The translations under genes were made by a program, and so were the position numbers. This document shows positions 45,063-56,517 of a DNA stretch of 64,000 nt, piece by piece. The notes beneath the pieces were generated by a model, which ran no database searches, was not told where the DNA came from, and was given only the letters and a program-made list of their open reading frames with translations. The first letter of the stretch is position 1; every line of letters begins with the position of its first letter. The stretch is from assembly GCA_020746835.1 (NCBI GenBank), contig JAGPNK010000022.1, forward strand, positions 1-64,000, written 5' to 3'. This stretch comes from Stachybotrys elegans (taxonomy: Eukaryota; Ascomycota; Sordariomycetes; Hypocreales; Stachybotryaceae).

Positions 45063-46121
45063 TCAAATTGGGCATCGTGGATTCTGATCGATCCAGTCAA
45101 ATACACTCAGTAGTCCCAATATATGTATCGCAGAGGCCAGGGCCACGAAGATGTGGAAAATCTGGTGTGATGCACCCCAAATGTCAAACGTTTTGGGGGC
45201 CCAGGACTCGGGGAAGTGTGTCTATTTCGTAATGATTATCAACTCAATGACCATTTTCACAGAGGTGGGCGACCCTTTACCGCATAGAAGACTGTGCCTG
45301 TGATGAGGGCTAATCCCTCGACGAGATAGTAGCCGAGTCCCGCCTGCTGGTTCAGCATGGCGAAGGGATATATAAAGGCTGCGTGGATGATGGGCAGCAG
45401 TCCAGATAGTCCCATCGCGACGAATGTCGTTATACGCAACTTTCTCCATTGGTTGCTTTGGAAGCGAGGATTGACGACAATCACCATCGACATAATTCCA
45501 GCCAAGAAGGTCTGGTGCCGTATTTCAGCCTGCTGAACTATTACTGGGAGTACAACTACTTACAATAGTCCAATAAATCTTCTGTGGGTTTGGGTCGCAG
45601 TAAAAGGTGACGTATATGCCAGAAGCGAAAGATCCCATGGTCTGCAGAATGATGGCTGCGTAGTCCCAGCGGGCCCATAGGCTTGAGTAGGATTCCGAAT
45701 GGCAGTTCATCGTGTGGTAGATGGAGGAGATGGAGAAACACAGCAGTGACGTCGTGAGATGGAGATGAACCGCCAGCCGATCCGTCTGTGGTGTTGCTGG
45801 ATAGCGTGCGTGGAAGTATAAGTGTAGAACACAGTTGCCGACAAAGGCAAGTATCGCTGGTATAAGATGGGTGTAGATATTGACGGTCTCGTTGTGGACC
45901 GAACGCAGACTGTCGATACACGCTCCGACAGACCCATTGACGGGACGATAACCAGAAAGAAGAAAAATGTTGTGAGCATACCATGATGGCACTTGATGCG
46001 CATCGAGTAGTCGTGGCCTGGAAGTGTGTGGCTCCAGGAGAGGATCGTGTTCATCTTGTTCGAGGCCTGCCACGTTCTGGCCCTTGCCGCCTGCAGGCGA
46101 TAGGCGTTGGTGGAGGGTCAT
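45063..46121 (-). CDS. PAQR / Izh-type (hemolysin III family) seven-helix membrane protein
   Basis: Three minus-strand exons (46121-45564, 45511-45281, 45221-45063; introns 52 and 59 nt) give 315 residues. Family hallmarks are GYRPVNGSVGACIDSLRSVHNETVNIYTHLIPA at the start of the core, SSIYHTMNCHS with the conserved Ser/His, WDYAAI, and, in the last exon, FDIWGASHQIFHIFV with the zinc-binding HxxxH pair. About seven hydrophobic helices can be counted. These are progestin/adiponectin-receptor family proteins; the yeast Izh members affect zinc and sterol homeostasis. Length is normal and nothing essential is missing. Both junctions are phase 0 and the family motifs run smoothly across them. Confidence 0.9.
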
Positions 46122-46620
46122 GGCGGGTCTTCACAGTGGTGGGAAGTTGTAGGTTAGTTTTCCTCCCGGAGGCGGGACGGCTTTGCATGAAGAAATAAGG
46201 GCGCTTTACAGAAGCAGGAGGCGGGGACAGCGGCACTTTTGATCTCTTCCACACGAACAAGGGCTGTCACAGTCGATAACATGTTGGGCAACCATTGCCC
46301 ATGTCTGGTATCCATTGCCGGCATAATAATGTTGGCTGACGAAACAACCTACCTAGGAAATACAAGGTATTACAGCCTGCAGGGGTGTGTCAGAACTGCA
46401 GCCAACCAGCAAGTTGATAAAAATGCCAAGTCTGTCAGCAAGGATGCCGCTCCCAGAGCCTTGCATGTCTGCCACCCCACACCCAGCTCATCCGGGGTGT
46501 ATCTTGCATTTCCCATGTCCTTCGACGGGAAACATTTCTTCTTCGTGGTTCAGTCTACAGTGGACCTGAGACGTCGTCGCGATCCCCAGACTAGCTATCA
46601 GAATCCGCCTTTCTCCCACG
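46122..46620. other. Intergenic region, no gene seen
   Basis: About 0.5 kb between the divergent PAQR gene and the NLR pseudogene; it presumably holds the promoters of both. No gene or repeat recognised. Confidence 0.5.
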
Positions 46621-49600
46621 ATGGCTTCTCGGGAAGATTTTACCGTGGGATGGATATGCGCACTTCCCATCGAGATGGCCGCAGCAAAGGCTATGCTTGA
46701 CCACATATATCCTTAGCTTCCCCCGGAGCCGAGCCTCAACGATACCAATGCCTACATACTCGGTAATCTGAAGGGCCATAACATTGTGATAGTGTGCCTG
46801 CCCTTCGGCGTTTATGGTACCGCCTCGGCAGCAGGCAAAGTCAAGACCAATTCGATTCTTGGCGAAAGTGGAATACCAAACCACATTTCTCAGATTGTTG
46901 CCAAGGACGCTTCAATTTTCGCTCGTCCAGGCCCAGAGGAAGACGTCCTGTACGATGCCAATTACGATCACCCACCTCAAGATAACAGCAGTGGGGTTTG
47001 CCAACACTGCGACGCTTCAAGACTTCTACAGCGACCCCTGAGGGCAACACAGAACCCGAAGGTCCACTACGGTCTCGTGGCATCAGGTAACCAAGTAATG
47101 CGCCACGGTAGAACAAGGGACAAGCTGGCAGAAGAGCATGGAATTCTCTGTTTCGAGATGGAAGCAGCTAGCTTGATGGACATCACACAGTGTCTTATTA
47201 TCTGTGGGATCTGCGATTACGCTGACTCCCACAAATCCAAACGCTGGCAAGGCTATGCTGCTGCTGCTGCTGCTGCTGCCTATGCCAAGGAGATTCTCTC
47301 CTTGACGCTGAATATTACCAAGCCAGTGTCAACTGTGTCAATTACCGATGATAGTGTCGCTGCTATCCTTGACGCGCTCCTATTAACCAGACCAGAGGTG
47401 GATTGAAGCTCTCTCATTGCATTGAAAGGGCGGCGAGTTGAAGGCATGTGTGAATGGCTAATTCGACATGCCACTTATTAGGAGTGGCTGTGAGATGAGC
47501 TCGTTGATCCACCACTACTCTGGATTTCAGGGGGGCCTGGTAAAGGCAAGACCATGCTCGCGATTTACATCACCGAACAGCTGTAGTTAATGATTGACTT
47601 GACTTCTAACGTCCTCCTTTACTACTTCTGCTCTAATTGCGACAAGAATAGGAACTCGGCCTTGACAATCATGAGAGGAATACTTTACCAGTGGATTAGT
47701 CAAAATCCTAAACTTGTAATCTATATTCGGAGCTATTTCGAAGGTGTGGAAATAACCAAATATACCATTACGAGCTTTATATGCTTGTGGGGACTATTTT
47801 TAGTCCTCCTTCGCCACTGGGCCGCGCCTCGTGTGTTTCTCGTTCTTGATGGACTCGATGAATGCGAAGAAGAGTCTTTGCAGCACCTACTTGATGTCCT
47901 TGGAGACTATCTCTTGGACCCGGACCAGAAGAGAATAAAATCTTTAAAGGTCATCCTTCTCTCCAGGCCTCAGTCAGGTCCCTTAGAGATGGGGCTCCGC
48001 CAATTCCGACGCATCAGGCTCGATGACTCAGACATCGGACAAGATGTGGTCAAGTACATCTCGGCCAAAGTAGCCGAGCTGGCTTCTGAGCAGATCCTGC
48101 CTCTGGAAAGACTCGAGCAAATTCATAAAACTCTGTTGGCTAGTGCCGATGGTACATTTCTCTGGGTTGGCTTTGTGGCCAACGAACTCAAGGGAAAGCG
48201 TTGGCTTAAAGCAAGAGAGATCCTCTGTGGCATTCCAAAAGGCCTTGGTGGTATCTACTGCCGGCTCCTGGAACAAGTTGAGGAGAAAGAGAAACTGGTG
48301 TCTATTCTGCAATGGGTTGTCCTTGCTGCTTGACCCTTAACTTTGGAAGAGCTTGCTCTTGCTGTAGGGATTGAGGTAATGGATACCTTATTACTGTCAG
48401 AGGTACTTAGAGATCGTCTTGCATCCTGCGGACTGCTTATCAAGATCGAAGATAATGTGGTCAACCTTGTTCATGAATCAGCCAGAGAGTTTTTCTAGAG
48501 TGAGTAGATCAAAGCTGATGGGATCTAAATTTTTCACATGGACTACGTTGTACATGGAACACTCATGCGGACATGTCTCGCACTTATTGAAGATAACTAC
48601 AAGTCTTCAGGCAGCATTAGTACTGCTTCGCTCCATAATACACTCTTGACATATGCCAGTCTGTACTGGCCGGAGCATTTCAGGCACGCGTTATCACCTA
48701 CTGGAGCTCGATTTGAGCCATCAAGCCGTTTCTTTCAACATGACTCGGCGGTTAGGGACGACTGGTGGAGCTTTTCCTGGGAGCAGGAGAAAGCCGGTGG
48801 CGCACCTCCATCTTTCAGCCTCCTGCACCTGGCAGCCTACTTTGGAAATCTGGCTTGGGCTAAGATGCTGCTACAGCAGGGTGCCTCAGATGGCATCTCA
48901 CTGCGACGCAATGTATCGAAAAAGGATAGTTACGGCCGCACACCTCTCTTTTGGGCTGCAACCCGAGGTCACCGGGATGTTGTTGAACTGCTTTTGGATC
49001 ATGGCGCGAACATCAACTGCAAAGATCGAGGGAAAATGACTGCTCTTCATATAGCGGTTACAGGTGGGCATAAAGACGTTGTCACTCTCCTTCTTGATCG
49101 ATCAGCTCGTCTCGAGGACAAAGCTTATTACGGGGATACACCGTTGATGCGAGCTATCCAAGCCCATTCCAAGGATCTTGTCCAGCTGCTTCTCGAGCGA
49201 GGAGCCCGAGTCGACGAGTTGCCAAGACCAACAGGCGGCACACTACTGAAGGGACCCAAAGAGCCACTGTCGGAACGTGTCAAGCAGCTACTCGACCTAC
49301 AGGAGCACATTTTTGCCGCACAATACGAGCAGCAATCCAAGCGCGTCGAGATGGCCATCAAGATGTTCACGTACTCACTCCGAATGAAGCCGATATTCAA
49401 GACTTTGTCTCTCTATATGAGTCATGCATCCCTCGGAAGGTGGGAAGTCCTACAGGACTTGGTGAAGAACAATGAGACTGCCAGGCTGCGACAATGGGCA
49501 CAATCCTGGATCAAATTTGGCAAAAGCTTGATCGAAACGAAAAACGCCAAGAGTCTCGAAGCAATGACTGGGCTATCTGTACGAGTATTCCAAGTCGTCT

Positions 49601-50388
49601 CAAGCGCGGACCTGGAGGCTCTCCTTGTCATTGGGGTGTTGGTGGGCTCAGGCGTCATGCTCTTGTCTGCGCAGAGTCTCTGGCGAGACGGGGTCGAAAT
49701 ATCTGGGCGAACATTCTCTCAATTCGCTTCCCTCGCCTACCAACAAGGAGCCGAAGAGTCTCTTCACTACGGAGTCCGCCAATTCTTGGTAGACTTTGAC
49801 GAGTGTCTTTCCGGAGATCGCAAAGCTGAATCAGTCGCCAGAGTTGTAGTCTTGTTCAGCACACACCTGGCCGTCCTCGAAAGCCAGGACCCGTGGCCGA
49901 TGCAATACTTCTCAAGTGTGATTCGGGAGTATTTCGAGGGTCACATCGGGGGCTGCTATGAAGAGGCACTATTCAACGCTGCCAACGAGGCCTGTGCAAG
50001 CGAACTCAATTCCATAAGCAGCAGACACGACTCGAAAAGGCTGTCCCTCGTTTTCGCGGCGCTTTTCCAGATAGCGGAGAGTTCTAGAGACCGTGGTCGG
50101 GATTGGCTGCTCAACATACCTCCGGTCTCGTGCCAGATCCTCTGCCAGAGAAACCCCACCACCCATCGTTGGCTGATAGGCCAGGGAATACCGGAGACGA
50201 TGAGTGTCCTCACAGCTCGACTTGCGAATGGACCAACTCAAAAGCGGGCACTCAAGGCTCTTATCGAATGTTTGATCATTGGAAAGCAGTATGGATTATC
50301 ACCCCCAGAAAAGATGCAGCACCTTCTGGAGAGTAATCTAGATAGTGTGGATGGAGCCGAGGGCATGTTGGCGAAGATATTGAAGTAG
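46621..50388 (+). pseudogene. PNP-NACHT-ankyrin NLR-like gene broken by nine nonsense codons
   Basis: One 1,256-codon frame with no frameshift. It starts MASREDFTVGWICALPIE, the standard opening of the purine nucleoside phosphorylase-like (PNP_UDP) N-terminal domain, continues through HYGLVASGNQVMRHG and CFEMEAASLMD, then a NACHT domain with P-loop GGPGKGKT (codon 304) and Walker B FLVLDGLDECEEE, and at least four ankyrin repeats between about codons 735 and 870 (for example TPLFWAATRGHRDVVELLLD). Stops interrupt it at 46714, 47404, 47479, 47491, 47584, 48331, 48496, 48505 and 48526. The part of the PNP domain with the VGIGGGVP region is missing, apparently an in-frame deletion after GTASAA. 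The last 616 codons (from 48538) are open. Such NLRs mediate non-self recognition and regulated cell death in fungi. A CTG/GCT run encodes eight alanines near 47257. Confidence 0.88.
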
Positions 50389-50906
50389 TACGGATGCGTT
50401 TCTTCGGCCTTAGCTAACTTTCCCCAATCTTGATTACCATCCCGCTCATATGCCTTCATATCGCATAATAACTTTGCGAACTTGTATCTAGATTTACTTT
50501 AGCGTTTATTGATATTGCATGTAAGCTGAACGGAGACACCTCCTTGCAGTCCACTCCTGTCCATGTGCGGCTTTAATATTAATGTATACTCTCTTTACTT
50601 TTTAGATAACAGATAATTAAGCGCTATAGATCACTTTATCATTTCCTATGGCTTATCCAGGGCTTTCTAGATATACTGTACTTTAGAGATAGGATAAAAC
50701 GCATCATACTATCTAAATTAAGCAAAAATACTAAAGACCTATTCTTTCATATCATTGGGTTAGAAAAGGATGTGCAAAAGTTAGGAATCGTGCTAAATTA
50801 CAGTAAGACATATGTTTAAGTACTTTTGGAGACAGCTTGGAGGTTTGTTAGAGGCCTAGATTGTTATAATATAAATTAATATCTCTTAATTTAAAGAGGC
50901 TATAAG
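50389..50906. other. Intergenic, AT-rich, no gene seen
   Basis: About 0.52 kb between convergent genes, AT-rich from 50560 on. It probably contains both 3' ends. Confidence 0.5.
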
Positions 50907-52364
50907 CTAGACATGATCGCTGCCATCTAATTCGGTAAAGTCTTTAGGGTATTGACGCAACCGGTATGAAGTAATTGTGTCAGTTTTTCTCGAGGCAGGG
51001 ATCGTAGACACGTTGCTTATCCAGCTATTTATAGGACCCATAAAGGATCTTAGGAGTGGCCAAATGACTGGCAGGCTACCGCACAGTAGAGCAGTAAAGA
51101 TCTCAATTATCGACCAAATGACAACATCTACATTGTCCCCTGGAAGATTTAGTAGACAGACAGAGAAATGGCAGAATATCACATACATGTAGAGTCAAGA
51201 GTCTTGCTGAACTTGACTAGATGTTGCGCCCGTATCATGCTAGTGATGCATGCACTGGCTTCCATTAGCTCGTGATAAGACAGCTTTGGTTCTGGTTTCT
51301 TACAATGACCCCAGGCCAAATGCAACAATGACCCCGATTCGCTTGCGCAAATCCAGTTGCAGCCGCATCACCCATGGGATAGGCAGTAAAAGAAGAAGCA
51401 CATCTTGTAATATGTTGAGAGCAGCTAGAGCATAGCTCGCGACTGTTACATTGAGGCATTTTCGGTCGTTGCCTTCAAGATAACGGTCCCAGACGGCTGA
51501 GACAGGACTGCATTGGAAAGCAACCACGAGCACAAAGACTATGCATGTAGAACCCAGAAAGGTAGCGAAAAGTCGGACAGCTAGTCGGAATCCGGCTGTC
51601 ACAAACACTCGGCCCAGAAAAAAGAGGATAGCGAGTTTGGTGAAGGTCAGGATAATAATGTAGAGCATTTGGACAATCCAAAACAACTGTGGATGGGTGG
51701 TCAGTTTAGGTATCGAGATGACAGGAGAATCAGCATACCTGGAGGAGAAGGGTGCCGGACTCGGGGTTAACGTGCCAGTAATGCTTGCCAAATCCCTTGT
51801 GTGCGCTGGCAATCTCGATCCCGGCCGCTGCTAAATGAGCGAGCAAGGCTACCAGGGTCATATAATCGTCCATAACTAGCTTCCCCAGAACGCTCCAGCG
51901 GCTATAAAATCGGGCGAGGACGATTGGCATCAGAAAAGCAGTGCATAAAATTGCCGCCAGTTGTACATCAAGGCTTCTCGACTCCTTCGGGTAGGCCTGG
52001 CAAAGGGTTGCCTGGAGTGTGCCGGCAGCTAAACAATTAGCTAGTGCGAGAGTTGCGTACGCCATGGTTTATCATACCAATTTGGTCTGCCCAATTGCAT
52101 GACGTCTGCACGCAGGATGAGAGATATGACTGCAGTGTGACGTTACTGCAGACACAGTCGGTGATGGCATCCTGCGAACAATCGGTAACAACAGGAGCAA
52201 GGCATGGTAGCTTTTGCTGTCAGTGCATGGACCGGCTGGATCGTATGGGCTGTACTTACTGCGCACTTGGGCGTTTCGTTGAGAATCTTGGCAACAAGCT
52301 CGACCTGCGCCTGTGCGAGACTGGCAAAGGCAAAGGCCCAGAACCATAGAGTAGAAACGCGCAT
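50907..52364 (-). CDS. CFEM-domain PTH11-like G-protein-coupled receptor
   Basis: Six minus-strand exons (52364-52260, 52216-52078, 52028-51739, 51686-51304, 51254-51187, 51139-50907) give 405 residues. A signal peptide (MRVSTLWFWAFAFASLAQA) precedes a CFEM domain with its cysteine pattern: PKCAQKLPCL, TDCSQ, TDCVCSN and SSCVQTSCNW, giving eight Cys. Seven hydrophobic helices follow (the fungal rhodopsin/PTH11 region), including LARFYSRW and DDYMTLVALL after the first helices, LAILFFLGRVF, and FACITSMIR after the sixth. PTH11-type receptors with CFEM ectodomains sense surfaces or host cues in plant-interacting fungi. The C-terminal tail is about 50 residues. All five introns are 45-52 nt and the family motifs run across each junction, so the model is well constrained. 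Confidence 0.9.
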
Positions 52365-53424
52365 GTCATCAATCCTCCTGCTAGCAGATGAAGTTTGCTC
52401 CTCGACTCCTTTGTGCCAGTCGGAGCCTATTTGAATCTTCTAGGCTATCATTTTCGTTCTTCGTCCAGCCTATTGCAAGTGCCGGTCGAAACCACCACCA
52501 CTAAGATATTAGTATCTAGGAAGTGGAATCTTCGGCGCCGAGACGAGTCAGTCTTATAATCTAAAAAAATTGGCCATTTGCCTGTGGAGCTTCTATATCC
52601 ACTATGCTTTCCTTAGTATTACTAGACAGGGCTCTAGCTCATGTCATTCCTTATTACCTTCATTATAATCTAAAGCCCTTGTGGTAAACCATGCAATCTT
52701 CTTAATAAGTTCGCCATCTGACAATTGCTAGCACGGTAAGGCTGCTTGACTCTTGTAAAGTCATAGACATAACCACGTGAAGTGCCGAGCCGTCATATAA
52801 TCTCGCCATTATGCCATGATGTAAAACTGCACCATTGCAGAGCAAGAGACGGATGGTTTGATCATTTCGAATGATATAAGCTCATTGGCTCCCGGGGTAA
52901 GTTGGCGCACCCTACGTGTGCATGTGTTTGGCAGCAACGTTTGTCTACGGCCAGCTCAATGGCACTGAGAGCGCACAACTGAAGGGTCGCGGTGCCGGAG
53001 TCGATAGCGTATGGATCCGGCATCCCCACTTGGCGCAAGATTCTTTCTTGCCGTTGCTTGAGGCTTCTCCATCCCATACCGGCAGATGTTAATCATACAC
53101 GGCAGTTAATCGCCGGCCCTCAAATCGAATGACACGTGGCTTTCGGGAATAAGTAAGAGGTATAACTCTATAGTAGTATGCCATCTATATAGACAAGGCT
53201 AGCGTACCACCCCCAGGTCTTCGTTTGTAGTATCCATTGAATCGTGTGGCGCCGATGGAGAGCGAACTGGGTGGTGGCAGTGTGAATGGAAGGAAGAGAA
53301 AGAGAGAGGCAATGGAGAGGGCGAAGGCCTTTTTGTGTACATCTGTCGAACTCTATTCTAGGCTAGGCCTTGCGCGCTAGATTATGCATTTCTAGCCCAA
53401 TACAGCTATGGCACTATCTACAGC

Positions 53425-53510
53425 CATAGCTGTCACATGGTGAGTTAGCATCATCATCATAAGCCTATGCAGTCTAAGGACCTCCGCCGAAATCACGGTA
53501 CATACAGTAT
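53425..53510. repeat. Direct duplication unit 1
   Basis: CAGCCATAGCTGTCACATG followed by a GCAGTCTAAGGACCTCCG block matches the sequence at 53805-53870 (CAGCCACAGCCGTCACATG, GCAGTCTGAGGACTTCCG) with mostly transition differences and a short insertion. Confidence 0.5.
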
Positions 53511-53804
53511 GCTGCAAGGCCTATATTAAACGTCCCAGGATATGTTAAGGTAGCAGCGGTCTCCCTAAACCACATTCAATGGTAATGTTACCATCGAAAC
53601 AGTTATGACAACTCGAACACAGCAGTATTTACGACTTTATCATTCGTATTACATGCTTTCCTAGGGAAGCTAATGAAGATAATCTCAAGGAATTACATCG
53701 AAACTCAAGCCTCGGCGCAAGACCTGCTGGGCTCCAAGTAAACCCATCGATATTCTAGTCAATGTCACTCTTGTTCAAGGTTAGATATAGTAGGCTGTAT
53801 ACCA

Positions 53805-53870
53805 TACGCAGCCACAGCCGTCACATGCCCACGCAGTCTGAGGACTTCCGACGCCATCGTGGTACACGAA
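53805..53870. repeat. Direct duplication unit 2
   Basis: Partner of the unit at 53425-53510, about 380 bp apart in the same orientation. In the comparison this unit has more C and G, so the left unit may have decayed by transitions. Confidence 0.5.
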
Positions 53871-53903
53871 AGCACCTTCGAGGCCACCCTCGTCGGAACA
53901 CCC

Positions 53904-54110
53904 GCCGACGAATGGTATGTACACACATTGAGGCCAGTCTGCTAACCGCAGATCCCTCTAACTATATACGCTTGTACTCAACAGTAGTTCTAACGATCTC
54001 TTTATTGCTTGACTCTGTTCCCTGGTTCTGCGGGTAGCAACTACGATTGTTTGTACATACTATTGCTCTTTTTCCTCACTACACGCAACTACTATATCAT
54101 GGTAAGCTGT
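53904..54110. repeat. Diverged dispersed repeat, copy B
   Basis: Partner of 11372-11620 in the same orientation. Shared blocks are CCGACGAA with GTATGTACAC at the left end and CTTTTTCCTCACTACACGCA near the right end. No terminal structure could be defined. Confidence 0.5.
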
Positions 54111-55324
54111 ATTTGACAATAGTGCGGAGGCATTTGTTACGTTTGGCCGCTCTTATAGTCGCACTTATTGGCTGGAGATGTGAAGAGATTAGAATGGAAA
54201 TTACCTCTGCACCCTTATATCTTGTGGCATATTCAAAACCAACAAAGCCGATTTAGCAAGGAGTTCGATTACACTCGTGGTAGCCCACAACGGGACTCTA
54301 AGGCAAGCGTCCAGACTAGGATTTTCACAATTGGTTCAGTCCGAGACTAGCATATTTCATTGTTCTGGCCGTCAATTATGAATGTCAAGTCATGACGAAA
54401 GAACTCGAGTTATATTACCAACCAGGTGTAGTGCACGAACTTTGTTTAAATTCAAGCATATCCAAACACTGGCGAATGAATTATTGGGCTAGATCCAACG
54501 AGGGATGATGATTTATAGCGAGCCATGCTATTATCCCTGGATCCCTACAATCAGGTCAAGCCACGAAACTGGTCCTGGACCGTGAAATGAGAAGCTTCTT
54601 CTTACGTTTGAGCGATCCGGTACATGATTGTCGGAATTCATTTCTTACGCAAGTCGACATGGCTAGATGTATCTAAAACATCAGATATTTCTGTTATAGG
54701 TTCGTCAGTGAAGGACAAGGTTAGGAGAGGACTGCCAAGCTGAACAACGCGTAAGAGCCTAGCACTACTCTACGTCTTACATTGCTTCTCATCCTGATGA
54801 CATTAAAGACATGTCAAAAGGTGACGGGATAATCAATATAGTCTAAAGACGGTATAACCATACTCTTGTGTATTATTTACGTTGTTAGGCTTTGAAGACC
54901 TGTCTCTGCATTGTCGGAACCGACGAGCCACATGAATATTCTGGAGCTGGATCAAGCTGTACGTCTACACTTTTCTAATATCTAGTGGATTCTTTGCCGA
55001 GGTGATGGAGGCCTTGAGGGGTTCAAGAGCTACGATTTACATTGACAATGTCGTGGTTCAAATCAATCCACGACGTCGGCATCAGTGTTTTCGCAGTGAA
55101 GTATCTCGGTCTGAAGAATTGCCAAGGCCAGGGGGCCTCTTCATGTCGAAACATTGCACAGTCTCTTCAAGGACTGGGTACTGGAGGGAGCAGTCATAAG
55201 CCTCGAGAGGTGGAACAACATACTCATTGAGCAGGTTAGAGTTGAACAGCCCTGATGATTACCACGCTGCCTACGAAACGTGTGATTGGAGATATCGAGT
55301 AGGTTTATTTGGCTCCATTTGAGC

Positions 55325-56517
55325 ATGGTGAAGCCGTCCGGATATAGCACCGGCCTCTTCCGGCAATATCTCCCTCGCATCAACTCTACTGCTCGCAGAG
55401 ATGTTGTCACGGAGTCAGATTATCCACTAGGCTGTTCTACATTGCCAGGTGCCTTCTACGTGAACTTTGGCGCTACTGCTACAAGTTCGCCTGACATAGT
55501 AGGATGGGGCAACTGGAGTCTTGAAGCCTGCATGCCCGTGAATCGGACTCAATCACCATGGCGCGCGGTGCGTGATCGGCAGGATTTCTCAGAGGAGTTA
55601 TATCTCAACATCTCTCTCTATTCTACCCAGACGATGCAATATTTCACAGAACCAGGGGGCGTGGGTGGGCTTTTCAGAATTACTATAGACACCACGGCCG
55701 GCTACTTTGAGTTGCCCAACTATATGAACGGCCAGCAGCCTGGTCCACTACTGGACAAGGACCCGATGGAAAGGTGTACAGGTTCCTGCCGGAACCAGGC
55801 CTCAACCTGGTAGTAGGTTCAATGTCCACTTTCCGTTGATGGATTTCGCTTATCTGTAACTTTAGCTCTCCTGCTCAAGAGGTCTCAACATGGCCTAGGG
55901 ATGCAAACCAGATAGGTAATTTTTCTTCAAGCCTTGAAACCCAGGTTAACCATGGGCCGTTACTCGCAATCGCTCTGGCGTTGTTCGGCACTGGATCTTT
56001 CATAGCAGACCGAATGACCCGTCCGGAGGCGTACCTATTTCCCAACATGACCAGGGACGAGCGGAGGAAGTTTCTGAATTGGTCTGGCTGCATGGGCGAG
56101 GTACCATTCATAGGGCTCCTGGGCTTGTCCAATGCGGGTGCCGTAAGAAACGACTTGTATCCTTGCGCTACCAGGAGCGTGTATAGTCACGACGATGTTC
56201 AACAACAGATCGCAAACTTCGTGAGGCTGCTATATTGGAATCCAAACGATGGATACAGTGGCGGACATATTTCCAATGCCTTCACATCAGCTGCCTTTTT
56301 GGCCAACGAAGTTTTGCTTCTCGAGACGGCAAACAGGGCGACTTGGGAGGTCGAATATGACCATGGCGCCGACAGTGCCGTCCCAGTCATTTCAAAACTG
56401 GGGATCGTTATTATCTCCATTCTTTTGGGAGTCTTCTTAGCGATATTATTTCTACTTGCGACATACAGTGTCGTAATTCCATGCTGGCGCCTCACTTTGA
56501 TGCGTTTGCCATGTTGA
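55325..56517 (+). CDS. Putative fungal membrane protein, unknown function (5' end uncertain)
   Basis: Two exons are supported (55325-55809 and 55866-56517; 56-nt intron) giving about 378 residues. The frame is open upstream to about 55286, so further 5' exons are likely. The first part contains several N-glycosylation-like NxS/T sites and a GCSTLPGAFYVNFGAT segment, then DRQDFSEELYLNISLY and GYFELPNYMNG. The second exon has a hydrophobic segment LLAIALALFGTGSF, then a Cys/Gly region (NWSGCMGEVPFIGLLGL), a helix-rich stretch, and a strong C-terminal transmembrane segment LGIVIISILLGVFLAILFLLATYSVV. The arrangement suggests a plasma-membrane protein with a large outside domain. I do not recognise the family. 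No catalytic motif was seen. Confidence 0.55.

Larger units (their letters stand above)
52365..55324. other. Long gene-poor region with diverged repeats
   Basis: About 3 kb without a supported gene. It contains a diverged direct duplication (53425-53510 and 53805-53870) and the second copy of the dispersed repeat (53904-54110). The last few hundred bases may hold 5' exons of the membrane-protein gene that follows. Confidence 0.5.

Noticed and set aside
46714..48528. Introns explaining the stops in the NLR gene
   Set aside because: Sequence on both sides of most stops is recognisable domain sequence without a gap, and the stops are single codons in one unbroken frame; removal by splicing would delete conserved residues.
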